NCBI GenBank assembly: GCA_020861125.1
Contig: JAJBSZ010000161.1
Coordinates: 1-8,634 of the forward strand
Direction: 5' to 3'
DNA: 8,634 nt
From: Planctomycetota bacterium
Lineage (GTDB): Bacteria; Planctomycetota; SZUA-567
Positions 6,453-8,634 of the stretch are shown here, piece by piece. The position numbers were made by a program, and so were the translations under genes. Position 1 is the first letter of the stretch. Every line of letters begins with the position of its first letter. The notes beneath the pieces were generated by a model, which worked only from the letters and a program-made list of their open reading frames with translations, searched no databases and was not told where the DNA came from.

Positions 6453-7663
6453 GGTATCCCAAGAAATGCTCGGAGGTTGCCGCCCAGGAGGGCGGTGACG
6501 TCCCGGGTGATGGCATCCTGGTGGTAGTGCCAGCCCGTTCGCCACAGGGCGGCATAGCGCTCGATAAGGCATTGCCCCAGGGTCCAGCGGCAGTGGGCCC
6601 AACCGCCCACCAGCTCTTCCACGATCTCGGCCCCGGTGTCACAGGCGTGGAACGCCGAACCCAGCGCTTCCAGCCGTCGGGCGAGAAAGGGTTCCAACAC
6701 GGCCGGCGTGGCGCGGGCGCCGGCCGGGCTACCCAGAAGAAGATTGCGGTGTCTTGCCGCCTCGCTCAGGGCCGGCGCCAGGTGGTCCTCACGGCCGGGA
6801 AACAGGAGAAAGCGGATATCGGAAAAGTCCCGCCACAGCACGGCGAGATCGGCCACCGCCACGGCTTCCCCGGCGGTCAGGAGAATTCCCAAACCGCGCT
6901 CGCGGCACAGGGGCAGCACGGCCTCCCGGACCAGCCGGCCGATCCCGCCGTCTTCCGGTCGGTGGCCAGCCGGCCATTCCAGGGCGAGGGCGGTCGGTTT
7001 GACCCGCCCGACGGCGGCGGCGAGGTGCCGGCGAAGCTCCAGCGGGGTGAATTCGTCGATCCGGGCCTTGAGGCCGTAGCCGCGCAGCCGCAACTGCCGG
7101 GCGCTATGCTTCCAGTTGCCGAGCAGCGCGTTCAGGGACAGCACCGGTCGGAAAACCGGCGTTCGCACCGGCAGGGCGACGGCGTCTTCCGCCGCCATGC
7201 TGTCCACCGGATAGAGGACGAGATCCAGGTTGGCCAGGCCGAGGGCTTTGGTCACCCGCTCCGCGGCGGGAATGGCCGCGAAGGCTTCCCGGTACCGGTG
7301 CAGATCGGCCGCGCCGGCGTCCAGTCCGTATAAACCGAGGGTGGTGAGGACGAGGCGGCAAGGTTCGGAAAGGGGCGCGTTATCGACGAAAAGGAGACGC
7401 CAGACGATGTCGGCGAGTTCACTGCGGGTCAGTGATGTACTGTAGTCATCGCGGAGGGCGGCGGCGGTGCCGTCCCGGCGGGCCAGAGCCCGGCGCCGGA
7501 AGAATTCCGCCAGAATGCCGCTGGAGGTGAGCATGGCGTCGATACCGGACACGCCGGCGGCGTCCGCGTCCGGTGGCGGGGCGGCAAAGCGGACCTCCGC
7601 CGCCGGGGTGGTGTGGACCGCGGTCCAAATGCCGTGTTTGTTTTCTTCGGTAAATACCGCCAC
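6449..7663 (-). CDS. UxaC-like (glucuronate isomerase-type) amidohydrolase-fold protein, probably lacking the metal-binding His motif
   Basis: This 404-residue protein resembles the UxaC-like branch of the amidohydrolase superfamily, which uses TIM-barrel metal enzymes. The supporting stretches are LTRSELADIVWRLLFVDNAP (78-97), SEPCRLVLTTL (99-109), FRPVLSLNALLGNWK (171-185) and a C-terminal block with GGWAHCRWTL (353-362), RDVTALLGGN (387-396) and RAFLG (398-402). Relatives, as I recall them, carry an N-terminal HxH metal motif and a histidine in a TYHYLVAE-like motif. Here the first has no counterpart and the second reads TSSGILAE (46-53). Asp342 in CDTGA may be the surviving barrel-end aspartate. 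The protein may therefore be inactive, or work without the usual metal. The GTG at 7663 is chosen because GGGAGG lies 6 nt upstream. A GTG at 7705 would add 14 Arg/Gly-rich residues. It heads the operon with kptA (overlap ATGA) and phoH. The family call is moderately sure and the function unknown. Confidence 0.72.
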   Translation of the reverse strand: MAVFTEENKHGIWTAVHTTPAAEVRFAAPPPDADAAGVSGIDAMLTSSGILAEFFRRRALARRDGTAAALRDDYSTSLTRSELADIVWRLLFVDNAPLSEPCRLVLTTLGLYGLDAGAADLHRYREAFAAIPAAERVTKALGLANLDLVLYPVDSMAAEDAVALPVRTPVFRPVLSLNALLGNWKHSARQLRLRGYGLKARIDEFTPLELRRHLAAAVGRVKPTALALEWPAGHRPEDGGIGRLVREAVLPLCRERGLGILLTAGEAVAVADLAVLWRDFSDIRFLLFPGREDHLAPALSEAARHRNLLLGSPAGARATPAVLEPFLARRLEALGSAFHACDTGAEIVEELVGGWAHCRWTLGQCLIERYAALWRTGWHYHQDAITRDVTALLGGNLRAFLGIP

Positions 7664-7725
7664 CCGAATCCTCCCGGCCGGATCCGCCCGCCTCCCGGCC
7701 CCCACCCGGCGGTTTGCCTGTTCCC

Positions 7726-7753
7726 ATCATAGCGAAAACTGGTATCATGGAAA
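7726..7753 (-). promoter_or_regulatory. Candidate sigma-70-type promoter for the uxaC-like/kptA/phoH operon
   Basis: On the minus strand, TTTCCA (complement of 7748-7753) and TATGAT (complement of 7726-7731) are separated by 16 nt. The predicted start of transcription near 7719 would leave a leader of about 55 nt before the GTG at 7663. A TATGAT also occurs on the plus strand at 7761-7766 and could serve metG, but it has no good -35 box. The region is distinctly more AT-rich than its surroundings, as expected for a divergent promoter. Confidence 0.4.
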
Positions 7754-7861
7754 CTTCATTTATGATCGCGCACCAGCGCGGGAATCGCCGGGCGTTGACG
7801 GAACGGCCGGAGGGTGGTTCCGGCGCGCGGGCGACCGAATATTCAGGCAAAGGAGCGTTTC

Positions 7862-8634
7862 GTGGATGTGAAAGACAAGCAGCGGATTCTCATAACCGCC
7901 GCCCTGCCCTATGCCAACGGCCGGCTGCATATCGGCCATGTGGCGGGCGCGTACCTGCCGGCCGACATCGCCACCCGGTTTTTCCGGCTGCGGGGACGGG
8001 AGGTGCATTTTATCTGCGGTTCGGATGAAAACGGCGCCCCCATCACCTTCAGCGCCATGAAGGAGGACGTGACGCCCCAGGCGATCGTCGACCGCTATAC
8101 CGCCTCCATCATGACGGCGTTCCAGGGGCTGGGCATCGAGTTCAGCGTCTACGGCCGCACCCATACGCCGCGGCACGATCGGGTGGCGCAGGATTTCTTC
8201 CTGCGACTCTACGAGCGCGGCCATATCGTGAAGAAAACCAGCGAGCAGGTATACTGCACCACCTGCCAACGGTTCCTGCCGGACCGCTACGTCGAAGGCA
8301 CCTGCCACCACCCCGACTGCCGCTCCCCCGGCGCCCGGGGCGACCAGTGCGAGAAATGCGGCCGGCCCATCGACGCCACCAAACTGGAAAACGCCGAGTG
8401 CATGGTCTGCAAAACCCTGGGCCGGGAATCCCACGGCCACATCGAGGTCCGGCAGACCGACCACTGGTATTTCCGCCTGGACAGCTTTTCCACCCCCTTG
8501 CGTGCCTACCTGGACGCCCACCCCGAATGGCGGGAGTCGGTGAAACGTTTCTCCTACGGGCTGATCGACCAGGGCCTGAAGGAGCGGGCCATCACCCGGG
8601 ACATGGATTGGGGCATTCCGGTGCCGCTGCCCGA
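7862..8634 (+). CDS. metG: Methionyl-tRNA synthetase, N-terminal part, cut by window edge
   Basis: The first 257 codons of a class I aminoacyl-tRNA synthetase that charges tRNA-Met with methionine. Diagnostic motifs are ITAALPYANGRLHIGH, with the HIGH ATP-binding signature at residues 23-26, and FICGSDENGAPIT (50-62). The connective peptide carries four Cys pairs or near-pairs: C132-x2-C135, C148 with C153, C163-x2-C166 and C180-x2-C183. This marks the MetRS type with two zinc knuckles. DHWYFRL (200-206) is also typical, while KMSKS lies beyond the edge. The start is the GTG at 7862, 6 nt after AGGAG (7851-7855). A second in-frame GTG at 7868 is less well spaced. The gene is divergent from the uxaC-like operon and shares its 198-nt upstream region. 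Confidence 0.97.
   Translation, partial: MDVKDKQRILITAALPYANGRLHIGHVAGAYLPADIATRFFRLRGREVHFICGSDENGAPITFSAMKEDVTPQAIVDRYTASIMTAFQGLGIEFSVYGRTHTPRHDRVAQDFFLRLYERGHIVKKTSEQVYCTTCQRFLPDRYVEGTCHHPDCRSPGARGDQCEKCGRPIDATKLENAECMVCKTLGRESHGHIEVRQTDHWYFRLDSFSTPLRAYLDAHPEWRESVKRFSYGLIDQGLKERAITRDMDWGIPVPLP

Noticed and set aside
4380..6527. 715-codon plus-strand reading frame
   Set aside because: It lies opposite phoH and kptA, both of which have full sets of family motifs. Its own product is His/Arg/Gln-rich and matches nothing I recognise, so it is a shadow frame.
7795..7800. TTGACG as a -35 box for metG
   Set aside because: No -10-like hexamer lies 15-19 nt downstream. The nearest AT-rich stretch is about 36 nt away.
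7760..8521. 253-codon minus-strand reading frame
   Set aside because: It is antisense to metG, whose motifs are unambiguous, and overlaps the divergent promoter region.

Overview
This window comes from a GC-rich bacterial chromosome. It carries seven genes, six of them on the minus strand, and one block of non-coding repeats. No rRNA, tRNA, transposase, phage gene or CRISPR array is visible. The gene set (OleA/OleB, a UxaC-like protein of a type I associate with Planctomycetes and relatives, and a methionyl-tRNA synthetase with two zinc knuckles) would fit a member of the PVC assemblage such as Kiritimatiellota, Lentisphaerota or Verrucomicrobiota. That placement is an inference from protein style, not from a marker gene.

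Layout, left to right. Positions 1-1684 (minus) hold oleA followed 2 nt later by oleB, which runs off the left edge. This is the start of a probable long-chain olefin operon, and oleC and oleD would be expected beyond position 1. Positions 1685-2463 hold no gene but three copies of a GC-rich repeat of about 190-225 nt: two direct copies, and a third inverted copy that ends 21 nt from the malQ stop codon. Positions 2464-4050 (minus) encode the GH77 4-alpha-glucanotransferase MalQ. Positions 4169-4345 (minus) encode a 58-residue protein of unknown function. Positions 4470-7663 (minus) form a tight three-gene operon: a UxaC-like amidohydrolase-fold protein, the RNA 2'-phosphotransferase KptA (start and stop codons overlap as ATGA) and a PIN-PhoH ATPase (12-nt gap). 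A terminator-like hairpin overlaps the end of phoH. Positions 7664-7861 are a divergent promoter region, and metG starts at 7862 on the plus strand and runs off the right edge.

How the genes work together. OleA condenses two fatty acyl-CoAs, and OleB acts later in the same pathway to split CO2 from the beta-lactone and release the alkene. KptA and the PIN-PhoH protein both belong to RNA-acting families, so their co-transcription suggests an RNA processing or repair role. The UxaC-like protein ahead of them lacks the usual metal-binding histidine motif, and its link to the other two is not obvious. MalQ (maltodextrin metabolism) and MetG (translation) are ordinary housekeeping enzymes.

The least explained element is the repeat block. 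Its copies share well-conserved outer parts and a conserved hairpin, but each encloses a different core of 45-46 nt between identical 11-nt inverted repeats.
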